This document shows, piece after piece, positions 1-6,307 of a stretch of 12,390 nt of DNA. A program made the position numbers and the translations under genes. This DNA is from Bacillota bacterium. Its GTDB lineage: Bacteria; Bacillota; UBA4882; UBA8346. A model generated the notes under the pieces. It searched no databases and was not told where the DNA came from. It saw nothing but the letters and a program-made list of their open reading frames with translations. Numbering within the stretch: position 1 is the first letter of the stretch; each line of letters starts with the position of its first letter. The stretch is from contig DNPP01000051.1 in NCBI GenBank assembly GCA_003501365.1, positions 1 to 12,390 of the forward strand. The letters are read 5' to 3'.

Positions 1-161
1 GGCATAAAGTACCTGATAAATCAAGTGATTGACACCTGAACGCACTTTACGAATTTGCTTCGCCGCTCCGGGGGGCAGCCTTCACCACCGATGGGTAGTC
101 GCACCAACCTACCTTCTCTGAAACCGGCCTGTGAATTTGGATCCCCGTCATCGTTTTGATA
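1..161 (-). promoter_or_regulatory. T-box riboswitch leader, 5' part (cut by window edge)
   Basis: Read on the minus strand, the leader starts at the predicted transcript start and carries the T-box Stem I signatures in order: GATGACGGGG (143-152, K-turn and base of Stem I), CAGAGAAGG (112-120, the AG-bulge element), and the distal loop block GGTTGGTGCGA (99-109) closed by GGTAG/CTACC (109-113 with 94-98). Further Stem I pairings are CCGGT/ATCGG (123-127 with 88-92), TTCAC/GTGAA (131-135 with 81-85) and GGGG with the C-run at 70-75. The first codon after GAA on the 3' side is GGC (78-80), which would specify glycine. A second helix follows (44-51 with 3-10, enclosing a hairpin at 21-39), fitting Stem III. 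T-boxes bind uncharged tRNA and switch a terminator/antiterminator, usually ahead of aminoacyl-tRNA synthetase or amino-acid genes. The antiterminator (TGGNACCGCG-type) and the gene lie beyond position 1. Class is well supported; amino-acid identity is not. Confidence 0.82.
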
Positions 162-167
162 TTAACT

Positions 168-197
168 ATTATATAAAAATAAACCGTCAAAAGTCAA
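168..197 (-). promoter_or_regulatory. sigma-A-type promoter for the T-box transcript
   Basis: On the minus strand TTGACT (192-197) and a perfect TATAAT (168-173) are separated by 18 bases. The expected start, about 7 bases downstream near 161, is just where the T-box leader begins, so promoter and leader support each other. The promoter is in the AT-rich gap after the stop of the citrate synthase-like gene, which makes the T-box gene a separate unit. Confidence 0.85.
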
Positions 198-220
198 TCC
201 AAATGAATAAAAATAAATTC

Positions 221-1615
221 TCAGCGCCGGTGCAATTCTGCCCAGAAATCCGGAATCTCCGCCTGAATCACTTCGACCAGCTCATGGTCACCGATAACCG
301 TCTCGCGACCGTTGGCATATTGCCCATCGACCCACGCTTTGAGTTGCAGTAAACGGGGATCCCGCTTTTCCAATTTATATTCATCTTTTAAATTAAAATA
401 ACTGTTTACCCAATGAGCAATTCCGGCGGTTCCGGAATGTTCATTTACAGCCACCACAACTTTACGGTTAAGTAGTTTCTCGGTATTAAAAATATTATAG
501 ATTTCTTCATCCTTAAGCAACCCGTCGGCATGGATCCCCGAACGGGTAAAATTAAATTCTTTGCCCACGATCGGAGTCATCGGGGGTACCTGATAACCCA
601 TTTCCCTTACATAATAATCGGAAATCTCGGTGATCACCGTGGTATCCATACCGTCAAGAGTCCCTCGCAAGGATGCATATTCAAACACCATCGCCTCTAA
701 CGGGCAATTACCGGTCCGTTCACCGATCCCCAGCAATGTAGTGTTGACACCGGCGCAACCATACAACCAGGCGGTTCCGGCATTGGATACCGCTTTATAG
801 AAGTCGTTATGACCATGCCATTCCAATTGTTCACTGGGCACACCCGCATGATGCCATAAGCCGTAAATGATCCCCGGAACGCTCCGCGGTAAAGCAACCC
901 CGGGATAATTTACACCAAATCCCAGCGTATCGCAGGCCCTAACTTTAATGGGGATCTTCGTCTCTTCCTGTAGCTTCATCAATTCCAGCACAAAAGGGAC
1001 CACGAAACCATAAAAATCAGCCCGGGTGATATCTTCGAGATGAACCCGGGGGATAACCCCGATCTCCAAGGCGCTTTTGACGATGGATAAGAACTGTTCC
1101 ATCGCTTGTTTACGGGTCATTTTCAGCTTTTTAAAAATATGATAGTCGGAGCAACTGGCAAGGATTCCGGTTTCCTTTAAGCCCATCTCTTTCACCAGCT
1201 GAAAATCTTCCTTAACCGCCCGAATCCAGCCGGTAATCTCCGGATATGTATAACCCAGCTCCATACACTTGGTTACCGCTTCTTTATCTTTTGGACTGTA
1301 AAGAAAAAACTCGCTCTGCCGGATAATCCCCTGCGGGCCGCCTAAACGGTTCATTAATTTGAAGATATCCACTATTTGTTTAACAGTATAGGGTTCTCTG
1401 GCTTGTTGCCCGTCGCGGAAGGTTGAATCCGTAATCCAAAGTTGTTCCGGTGGTCGCATCGGCACATGCCTATGGTTAAACGGTACTTTGGGAACTTCCT
1501 CATAATTGAACAAATAGCGATATAGATGCGGTTCAGCCACATCCTGTAACGAATAAAGGTATTCCGTTTGTTCCAAAGTATTACTGCCCTTATTAAATTT
1601 AAGCAAACCTTTCAC
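221..1615 (-). CDS. (Re)-citrate synthase-like / isopropylmalate synthase-superfamily enzyme
   Basis: This 464-residue protein belongs to the DRE-TIM metallolyase superfamily, which condenses acetyl-CoA with a 2-oxo acid. Visible motifs are TDSTFRDGQQ (62-71, metal-binding Asp and catalytic Arg), HGHND (267-271, metal-binding His pair), GIGERTGN (296-303) and SGIHADGLLK (359-368). The N-terminal extension (LQDVAEPHLYRYLF, 23-36) and the length resemble the clade that includes the Clostridium kluyveri (Re)-citrate synthase, rather than LeuA, which carries a C-terminal regulatory domain. If so, it makes citrate from oxaloacetate and acetyl-CoA, feeding glutamate synthesis in an anaerobe lacking ordinary citrate synthase. 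Homocitrate or isopropylmalate synthase activity cannot be excluded by eye. The start is GTG at 1613-1615 with no clear Shine-Dalgarno; an in-frame TAG lies directly before it. The gene appears monocistronic, between the rpsU terminator and the T-box promoter. Superfamily assignment is firm; substrate is inferred. Confidence 0.85.
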   Translation of the reverse strand: MKGLLKFNKGSNTLEQTEYLYSLQDVAEPHLYRYLFNYEEVPKVPFNHRHVPMRPPEQLWITDSTFRDGQQAREPYTVKQIVDIFKLMNRLGGPQGIIRQSEFFLYSPKDKEAVTKCMELGYTYPEITGWIRAVKEDFQLVKEMGLKETGILASCSDYHIFKKLKMTRKQAMEQFLSIVKSALEIGVIPRVHLEDITRADFYGFVVPFVLELMKLQEETKIPIKVRACDTLGFGVNYPGVALPRSVPGIIYGLWHHAGVPSEQLEWHGHNDFYKAVSNAGTAWLYGCAGVNTTLLGIGERTGNCPLEAMVFEYASLRGTLDGMDTTVITEISDYYVREMGYQVPPMTPIVGKEFNFTRSGIHADGLLKDEEIYNIFNTEKLLNRKVVVAVNEHSGTAGIAHWVNSYFNLKDEYKLEKRDPRLLQLKAWVDGQYANGRETVIGDHELVEVIQAEIPDFWAELHRR

Positions 1616-1660
1616 CTACCAATTCAAAAATTGTTGATAATTATTTCTTTTTTTCCACAT
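1616..1660 (-). CDS. possible 14-codon leader ORF ahead of the citrate synthase-like gene
   Basis: ATG at 1658-1660 opens a short frame (MWKKRNNYQQFLNW) ending with TAG at 1616-1618. It is in the same frame as, and immediately adjacent to, the GTG start of the downstream gene. A GGAG lies 6 bases upstream of the ATG, whereas the GTG has no obvious ribosome site of its own. That arrangement would suit translational coupling. The peptide is unlike anything I recognise and may be chance. Confidence 0.3.
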   Translation of the reverse strand: MWKKRNNYQQFLNW

Positions 1661-1695
1661 GCCAATCTCCAATCCTTCAAAAAATTGCATGAATA

Positions 1696-1705
1696 ATGTA
1701 TACAT
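1696..1705. repeat. 10-bp perfect palindrome in the citrate synthase upstream region
   Basis: ATGTATACAT is a perfect dyad within very AT-rich sequence between the rpsU terminator and the citrate synthase-like gene. Its position would suit an operator, and TATACA on the minus strand could be a weak -10, but no convincing -35 is visible. Short dyads are common in such AT-rich DNA, so this is only a candidate. Confidence 0.25.
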
Positions 1706-1723
1706 ATTAAATATTTTATATAA

Positions 1724-1748
1724 AAAACCCGTCATTTTGACGGGTTTT
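1724..1748 (-). terminator. rho-independent terminator after rpsU
   Basis: CCCGTCA (1728-1734) pairs with TGACGGG (1738-1744) around a 3-base loop, extended by four A-T pairs on each side. Read on the minus strand it begins 3 bases after the rpsU stop and runs into TTTTTT. It separates rpsU from the citrate synthase-like gene. The stem is nearly symmetrical, so it could also act on the other strand, but no plus-strand gene needs it. Confidence 0.9.
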
Positions 1749-1750
1749 GT

Positions 1751-1930
1751 TCATTTAGTAGTTCTTCTCTTTCTTGCTGCCTCTGACTTCTTTTTCCTCT
1801 TTACACTTGGCTTCTCGTAATGCTCTCTCTTTCGAACCTCAGCTAAAATGCCGGAAACTTGGCATTGCCTTTTAAAACGCCTTAATGCGCTATCTAAAGT
1901 TTCATTTTTACCAATCTTAACCTCAGCCAC
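1751..1930 (-). CDS. rpsU: 30S ribosomal protein S21
   Basis: This 59-residue basic protein begins VAEVKIGKNETLDSALRRFK (the first residue being Met in the protein), followed by RQCQVSGILAEVRKREHYEK and a Lys/Arg-rich tail. These are hallmarks of bacterial S21, and the length is typical for Firmicutes. S21 sits on the 30S platform near the anti-Shine-Dalgarno end of 16S rRNA. The start is GTG (1928-1930), chosen because the S21 frame opens there with an extended Shine-Dalgarno 6 bases upstream; an ATG overlapping by two bases is out of frame and stops after 12 codons. It follows the HIT gene, as in many Firmicutes, but has its own promoter (2013-2042) and terminator (1724-1748), so it can be expressed independently. 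Confidence 0.96.
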   Translation of the reverse strand: MAEVKIGKNETLDSALRRFKRQCQVSGILAEVRKREHYEKPSVKRKKKSEAARKRRTTK

Positions 1931-1936
1931 ATATTT

Positions 1937-1947
1937 CCCTCCCCTCC
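1937..1947 (-). promoter_or_regulatory. extended Shine-Dalgarno of rpsU
   Basis: GGAGGGGAGGG on the minus strand lies 6 bases before the GTG start and fixes that start. It is longer and purer in purines than any other ribosome site in the window, fitting a highly translated ribosomal gene with a non-ATG start. Confidence 0.8.
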
Positions 1948-1981
1948 ACTGCTTACCTACCTCGTGACCCCGTCTGCAGTG
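1947..1981 (-). promoter_or_regulatory. dyad in the rpsU 5' untranslated region
   Basis: CACTGC (1976-1981 read on the minus strand) and GCAGTG (1947-1952) can pair around a 23-base loop. The 3' arm abuts the rpsU Shine-Dalgarno. The leader is about 75 bases long, enough for a regulatory fold. It does not match an S21 leader I know, so function is inference. Confidence 0.35.
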
Positions 1982-2012
1982 TCCGGTTCGATTATCATAA
2001 TTACATTCAAAT

Positions 2013-2042
2013 ATTATACTATAATTTGTTGAAGACTGTCAA
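2013..2042 (-). promoter_or_regulatory. sigma-A-type promoter of rpsU
   Basis: A perfect TTGACA (2037-2042) and a perfect TATAAT (2013-2018) lie 18 bases apart on the minus strand, giving a predicted start near 2006. The -35 begins four bases after the end of the HIT gene stop codon. This is the strongest promoter match in the window. Confidence 0.9.
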
Positions 2043-2045
2043 CCT

Positions 2046-2396
2046 TTAGCCCGGCGGCCACCCAAATTGTCGTCCGGCAACGATATGCCAATGCAGATGC
2101 GGTACTGCTTCCCCGGCATCCTTGCCGTAATTGACGATAACCCGAAAACCATTTTCCCGTAACCCTAATTTCTGGGTAACTTCCTGAATTCCTTTAATAA
2201 TAGCTTCGCTAATCCCTGTCCCTGCTTCAAAAAGCTTTGAATCACAGATATTATCGATATGACGTTTGGGAATAACCAACAAATGAACCGGCGCTGCCGG
2301 CTGAATATCTTTAATTACGATAATCTGCTCATTCTCATAAACTGTCTGGCTGGGGATTTCCTTGTTAATAATCTTACAAAAAATACAATCGGACAT
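2046..2396 (-). CDS. HIT family nucleotide hydrolase (HinT-like)
   Basis: The 116-residue protein has the HIT fold signature HLHWH (100-104), the histidine-triad active site, and the N-terminal SDCIFCKIINKEIPS block usual in bacterial HinT-type proteins (Cys4, Cys7). The PAAPVHLLVIPKRH stretch (33-46) and NGFRVIVNYGKDAGEAVPH (82-100) complete the domain. HinT-type enzymes hydrolyse adenosine phosphoramidates and related nucleotide conjugates in the cytoplasm; the true substrate here is unknown. The ATG is preceded by AAAGGAG at 8 bases. It sits 50 bases downstream of mtaB and directly before the rpsU promoter, a common Firmicute arrangement. Confidence 0.95.
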   Translation of the reverse strand: MSDCIFCKIINKEIPSQTVYENEQIIVIKDIQPAAPVHLLVIPKRHIDNICDSKLFEAGTGISEAIIKGIQEVTQKLGLRENGFRVIVNYGKDAGEAVPHLHWHIVAGRQFGWPPG

Positions 2397-2446
2397 TGCA
2401 TTGACTCCTTTCCAGGCATATTCGCCAAATTTTAATTAATTCCTGC

Positions 2447-3739
2447 TTAGCTATCGATTAAACTGCCAATTAAGCTGTCATTATTTTGGCCCTGGATTCG
2501 AACCATCCGCAACGCATTCTTCAAATCATGCTCCGCTGATATTGTAACCCTCAGGTACTCTCCGGATAAACCGCTCCAAGCGCCTGCCACTTTCTCTTCA
2601 AAAAGTACCTCTACAGTACGGTTAGTAAATTGCCCGGCATACTGGCCAGCAGAATTATCGGCTATTTTTTGAATTGCCCGGCTGCGTTCTTCCTGGACCC
2701 CTTTCGCCACCCGGTCGGGAAATGAGGCCGCCGGAGTACCATAACGGGGTGAAAACCGGAACACGTGAACCCTACTGAAATTCTGGGCTTGAAGAAAACT
2801 GCAGGTATTTTCGAAATCCCGCTCGCTTTCGCCGGGAAATCCCACAATCAGATCGGTCCCTATGGATAGCAACGGATTTTGCTTACGAATTTGTGTTAAT
2901 AAGTCGCCATAATATGCCAAATCATAATTACGCTTCATTCGCTCTAAGATATGGTCACTACCGCTCTGAAGCGGGATATGAAGATGTTGGCATACTTTAG
3001 GATTGTTGATGACCAGCGCCAGTAATTGCGGGGTGATATCCTTTGGTTCGAGCGAACCCAGGCGGACCCGACAGTTACTATCAATCTTCAATAATTCAGC
3101 GAACAGGTCGTGAAACTGGATTCCCAAGTCTTTGCCATATTGCCCCAGATGAATGCCGGTTAGTACAATTTCCCGAAAACCTCTGCTTACCAAATCGGAA
3201 TAGGCCGCAATTGCCTGGGGTATCGGCATACTACGAACCTTGCCTCTGGCATAAGGAATAATACAATAAGCGCAAAACTGCTCACAACCATCTTGTACCT
3301 TTAAGGTTGCCCTGGTACGGTCGAGCGAATCTATCACTGGTATATCTTGCCAGCCCTTAATCTCCTGGGTTGCGGTTACCTTAATTTGATTACGATAATT
3401 TTTGCTAAATTCCGCTACCAATTCCACTAATTTCGGGCGATCAGCCACTCCAACCACAAGATTGACACCGGGCAGTCCGGCGATCTCCTGCGGCGCGGTC
3501 TGGGCATAACATCCGGTTACAACCACGATCGCCTCCGGGTTATAATCGATTCCTTTGCGGATTATTTGACGGGATTTTTGTTCACTAACTTTGGTTACGG
3601 CACAGGTGTTGATCACATATACATCAGCCCCCGCCTCGAAAGGAACCGTTTGATGACCCGCCGCCCGAAATAATCCAGCAATCGACTGGGTATCATGCTG
3701 ATTTACTTTACAACCAAGCGTATGAAATGCAATTTTCAT
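2447..3739 (-). CDS. mtaB: tRNA t6A37 methylthiotransferase MtaB
   Basis: This 430-residue radical-SAM enzyme adds a methylthio group to N6-threonylcarbamoyladenosine at position 37 of ANN-decoding tRNAs. The N-terminal UPF0004 domain carries the auxiliary cluster cysteines: FHTLGCKVNQ (Cys10), NTCAVT (Cys46) and VTGCYAQ (Cys77). The radical-SAM motif is CEQFCAYC (Cys152, Cys156, Cys159). Later blocks include HIPLQSGSDHIL and TDLIVGFPGE, and a TRAM-like C-terminal part from about residue 365. TLGCKVNQ and the HIT-rpsU neighbourhood favour MtaB over the related MiaB and RimO. The ATG lies 3 bases after the stop of the membrane-protein gene, with GGAG about 10 bases upstream inside that gene, so the two are likely cotranscribed. 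Confidence 0.94.
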   Translation of the reverse strand: MKIAFHTLGCKVNQHDTQSIAGLFRAAGHQTVPFEAGADVYVINTCAVTKVSEQKSRQIIRKGIDYNPEAIVVVTGCYAQTAPQEIAGLPGVNLVVGVADRPKLVELVAEFSKNYRNQIKVTATQEIKGWQDIPVIDSLDRTRATLKVQDGCEQFCAYCIIPYARGKVRSMPIPQAIAAYSDLVSRGFREIVLTGIHLGQYGKDLGIQFHDLFAELLKIDSNCRVRLGSLEPKDITPQLLALVINNPKVCQHLHIPLQSGSDHILERMKRNYDLAYYGDLLTQIRKQNPLLSIGTDLIVGFPGESERDFENTCSFLQAQNFSRVHVFRFSPRYGTPAASFPDRVAKGVQEERSRAIQKIADNSAGQYAGQFTNRTVEVLFEEKVAGAWSGLSGEYLRVTISAEHDLKNALRMVRIQGQNNDSLIGSLIDS

Positions 3740-3742
3740 TTT

Positions 3743-4348
3743 TTACTTTCTCCGGAAGATCGGATCCTGGGCATTGAATTGGATATCAACCGCTACCAAT
3801 AAAAGCGGATTAACAATCAGTAGTGAAAGCAAAACTAATCCACTGAGCCAAATGCCCCAAGGGAATATCCAGTAAAATAACATTAGAAAATGAAAAACGG
3901 CTATACCGTAACCTAGCGGTATCCGGTAAAAGCGCGGCGCAAGCAAAGAAATGATCCGGTATAAACAGATTTCAACCAAAAATAAAAATGACCAGGCCAT
4001 AATTTCTCGCGGCAACAACTCTAAATTACCACTTATTTTGAGTTTCCACAAAAAAATCAACGTCAATAAAAATCCGGTAAAGGTCCAGAGCGCGGCGAGA
4101 AATGCCTTCCGCCAAGTGATTACTGCAATTTCAAATTGATGCTGCTCCTGTTCGGGATTGAAGGTAAAAAACGCACAGGAGATCCAGCTACCGATAATCA
4201 TTCCCATGCTCCAAGCAGGCGGCAGTGATAAAGCCAATAAAAAGGAAAGCCCCAGATTGATGAGTGGCGACCAACGGATCACAAACTGCAAGCCAAACCC
4301 CAATAAGAGAAAGAGTATACAACTCAGGATATTCCCGGCCGTTAGCAT
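3743..4348 (-). CDS. unrecognised multi-pass membrane protein
   Basis: I do not recognise this 201-residue protein. It is strongly hydrophobic with about six likely membrane segments (roughly 5-25, 28-43, 45-62, 85-106, 118-138 and 148-190, the last possibly two). A short polar stretch, FNPEQEQHQFE (63-73), separates the first group from the second. Aromatic residues are frequent (for example FYWIFPWGIW near 157-166), and the tail after about 190 is polar (FNAQDPIFRRK). No signal peptide, metal-binding or enzyme motif is evident. The start ATG follows GGAGG at about 10 bases and is 2 bases after the yhaM stop; its own stop is 3 bases before mtaB. Tight packing argues that it is a real expressed gene. 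A small permease component or an envelope protein are possibilities only. Confidence 0.8.
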   Translation of the reverse strand: MLTAGNILSCILFLLLGFGLQFVIRWSPLINLGLSFLLALSLPPAWSMGMIIGSWISCAFFTFNPEQEQHQFEIAVITWRKAFLAALWTFTGFLLTLIFLWKLKISGNLELLPREIMAWSFLFLVEICLYRIISLLAPRFYRIPLGYGIAVFHFLMLFYWIFPWGIWLSGLVLLSLLIVNPLLLVAVDIQFNAQDPIFRRK

Positions 4349-4350
4349 CT

Positions 4351-5364
4351 CTATGCCCCCTCCGATATATCTTGTTTAGAGTTTTTATCTGCCAAACCGC
4401 CCAGAAAGATCGATTTCCCCAATCCTGGGTCGTAGGGAACCCACGGATTATCGGAGTGATGACCGCGAATCAGGCTCAAGAATTTTTGTACTTGCGCATC
4501 CATGTTATCGGCATGATGAAGAATACAAGCCTCAACGGTTAGCGGTTCAATTGGCGAACCCCATTCCATAATGCCATGGTGGCTTACTAACAGATGAAGC
4601 AGGCCATTTTTTAGCCGGTTATTGTCTTCGGTATCTTCCTCGCCGGACAGCGCCTTAGAGAGGGCTGCTTCCACCATTTGGACCCCTAAAATCAAATGCC
4701 CGATTAATTTTCCTTCATCGGTTCCTTCAATATTCTTCTCCATTTGATACGTTTTTACTTTCCCGATGTCGTGCAACATTGCGCCGCTTAAAAGGAGATC
4801 CCTGTTCACCAATGGGTAATAGTCAGCCGCCGCTTTGCATAAGGCCATTACTCCGGCGGTATGTTCCAATAACCCACCGATATATGCATGATGGCGTTTT
4901 AAAGCGGCCGGCGCAATTCGAAATTGGGCCGCAAAGGCTTCATCTTCAAAAAATATGGCCAAAACTTTACGGAGCCTAGGATCTTGGATAGTTTGGATCT
5001 GTTCACAGAGAAACCGCCAGTACTCCGTGAGATTACCCGGCGAACGCAATACTAATTTTGAATAATCCACTTCCGCATCGGATATTAATTTGAAGGCATT
5101 GGTATTATTGCCTTCCCACTCCAGTTGGATTTGATCTTTAAAAGTCTTTGCATGGATGTTTTTAAGCTCGATTACCTTGCCGACTTCCAGACTTTGAAAT
5201 AATTCATTATCGGCATGCCAAATTTTAACCGCTAAGGTGCCGGTCTGATCGCCAATCTTCATCGCCAGGTATGAACTGCCGTTTTTTGCGGTACGAATTT
5301 GATTCTCCAGGATTAAGTACTGCCCGGAGACCTGTCCGTTGCCGGTGATCTCTTTAATCTCCAT
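4351..5364 (-). CDS. yhaM: 3'-5' exoribonuclease YhaM
   Basis: The 337-residue protein has the YhaM layout: an N-terminal OB-fold nucleic-acid-binding region (about 1-95, with SSYLAMKIGDQTGTL at 30-44) followed by an HD-type phosphohydrolase domain. HD residues visible are His168 in GGLLEHT, the HD pair in AMLHDIGK (His198, Asp199), His223, the pair SHHG (262-263) and HHADNMDA (283-290). YhaM degrades RNA and single-stranded DNA from the 3' end in a metal-dependent manner and takes part in Firmicute RNA turnover. Length matches the family (about 310-340). The ATG follows AAGGTG at 11 bases, and the gap after the upstream nuclease gene is 2 bases, so the two nucleases are probably coexpressed. 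Confidence 0.93.
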   Translation of the reverse strand: MEIKEITGNGQVSGQYLILENQIRTAKNGSSYLAMKIGDQTGTLAVKIWHADNELFQSLEVGKVIELKNIHAKTFKDQIQLEWEGNNTNAFKLISDAEVDYSKLVLRSPGNLTEYWRFLCEQIQTIQDPRLRKVLAIFFEDEAFAAQFRIAPAALKRHHAYIGGLLEHTAGVMALCKAAADYYPLVNRDLLLSGAMLHDIGKVKTYQMEKNIEGTDEGKLIGHLILGVQMVEAALSKALSGEEDTEDNNRLKNGLLHLLVSHHGIMEWGSPIEPLTVEACILHHADNMDAQVQKFLSLIRGHHSDNPWVPYDPGLGKSIFLGGLADKNSKQDISEGA

Positions 5365-5366
5365 TG

Positions 5367-6239
5367 CTAATCAATCACCTTCTCTGTCTTTTTTATGGTC
5401 AATAAACCCAGAAATTTAGCCATTGAAAATAAATCATGAGCATTGTGTTCAAGAATCGGTCGTAAATACCCTGCTTCGCCGCTATCCAAATAAAGGTTGT
5501 AATAATGGGCGATTTCAGCACCGGGAATATCATCATCCCGTTCCTGGTTTAGCAGACATTTCTCGATGGTCAGCAGGCGGCAATTGGGTAATGCGTGGCG
5601 GTAATCTTTGCGTGCCTGCCGCAGCAGATCGAAATGCCAGGAATCAAAATCTGTTGTTAGTTGATGATACCTCATGCGTCCTTTTAAATAAGGCAAATCA
5701 AAACTTCGTCCATTGTAACTGATGATTATTGCAGCATTGGCCAATACTTGAGCCGTCTCTAATAATATTGCCTTCTCCTCACCGAAATCTCTGGCCAGAA
5801 ACTGGCGGATAGAGCCTTGACCATTCTCAAAATGCAAAATGCCGATCAGAAAAACCGGATGGATATAATACAATCCTACCGTTTCGATATCAATAAACCG
5901 GACCGTCTGCGGCTGAAAATAACTTAACAATTGAAAATCGCTGGCGCCATACCGGGCTAAACGAACCACATCTCCGGCTTCAATCGCCTTAAGTACATCC
6001 TGCGCAGCCCGGCCCCAGCGCGGATGCTTTAAAAGGTCGCTAATCTCCCGATACCCTTCTTGGGCAAGCTTGAGGGCAGTTGTAGGACCGATACCGTAGA
6101 TTAGATGCAAATCCTGCCGCAAAGCCGCTATTTGGGGGAAGGTAAACTCCACCTGTTCAGTTCGGATTTCAACTAGTTCAAACAGGCCTTCACCGTTTGA
6201 TATTTCACGTTCCCCGGTGACTGTCAATTCCACTCCCAA
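5367..6239 (-). CDS. YprB-like exonuclease: helix-hairpin-helix plus RNase H-like domain
   Basis: This 290-residue protein has a helix-hairpin-helix region (LIYGIGPTTALKLAQEGYRE, 46-65) followed by a DEDD-type RNase H-like domain. Catalytic-type acidic residues are visible in FIDIET (Asp117, Glu119), SYNGRSFDLPYL (Asp181) and EHNAHDL (Asp269, with His265 and His268). The second half matches the YprB/RNase_H_2 group; the helix-hairpin-helix placed before it recalls the C-terminal part of RecB-like nucleases of the TM0106 type, here without a RecB nuclease domain. It probably cuts DNA or RNA in a metal-dependent manner; substrate is unknown. The start is TTG at 6237-6239 because AGGAG (6249-6253) is 9 bases upstream; an in-frame GTG at 6231-6233 is the alternative. 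It lies 68 bases downstream of the LptA-like gene and 2 bases before yhaM. Confidence 0.85.
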   Translation of the reverse strand: MGVELTVTGEREISNGEGLFELVEIRTEQVEFTFPQIAALRQDLHLIYGIGPTTALKLAQEGYREISDLLKHPRWGRAAQDVLKAIEAGDVVRLARYGASDFQLLSYFQPQTVRFIDIETVGLYYIHPVFLIGILHFENGQGSIRQFLARDFGEEKAILLETAQVLANAAIIISYNGRSFDLPYLKGRMRYHQLTTDFDSWHFDLLRQARKDYRHALPNCRLLTIEKCLLNQERDDDIPGAEIAHYYNLYLDSGEAGYLRPILEHNAHDLFSMAKFLGLLTIKKTEKVID

Positions 6240-6248
6240 CGAATAGGG

Positions 6249-6253
6249 CTCCT
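6249..6253 (-). promoter_or_regulatory. ribosome binding site deciding the TTG start of the YprB-like gene
   Basis: AGGAG on the minus strand is spaced 9 bases from TTG at 6239 and 15 from GTG at 6233, so the TTG is the better start. Confidence 0.65.
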
Positions 6254-6307
6254 GATTATGCGTTACAAATAACTTCTGCAGTCCGATTTACCTCCAAACA
6301 AACGAGT

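Noticed and set aside
44..109. Lysine riboswitch (L-box) resemblance: GGTGCGA and GGCGAAGCAAAT on the minus strand
   Set aside because: The required P2 arm is absent, and the whole leader fits a T-box Stem I better, including the K-turn and AG-bulge blocks.
131..352. Plus-strand frame of 73 codons over the T-box promoter and citrate synthase 3' end
   Set aside because: It overlaps a promoter, leader RNA and a firm minus-strand gene; the translation shows no family motif.
697..897. Minus-strand frame of 66 codons within the citrate synthase-like gene
   Set aside because: It is out of frame inside a gene whose catalytic motifs run through the same bases.
1919..1932. ATG overlapping the rpsU GTG start by two bases as an alternative start
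   Set aside because: It is in another frame and reaches a stop after 12 codons; the S21 sequence begins at the GTG.
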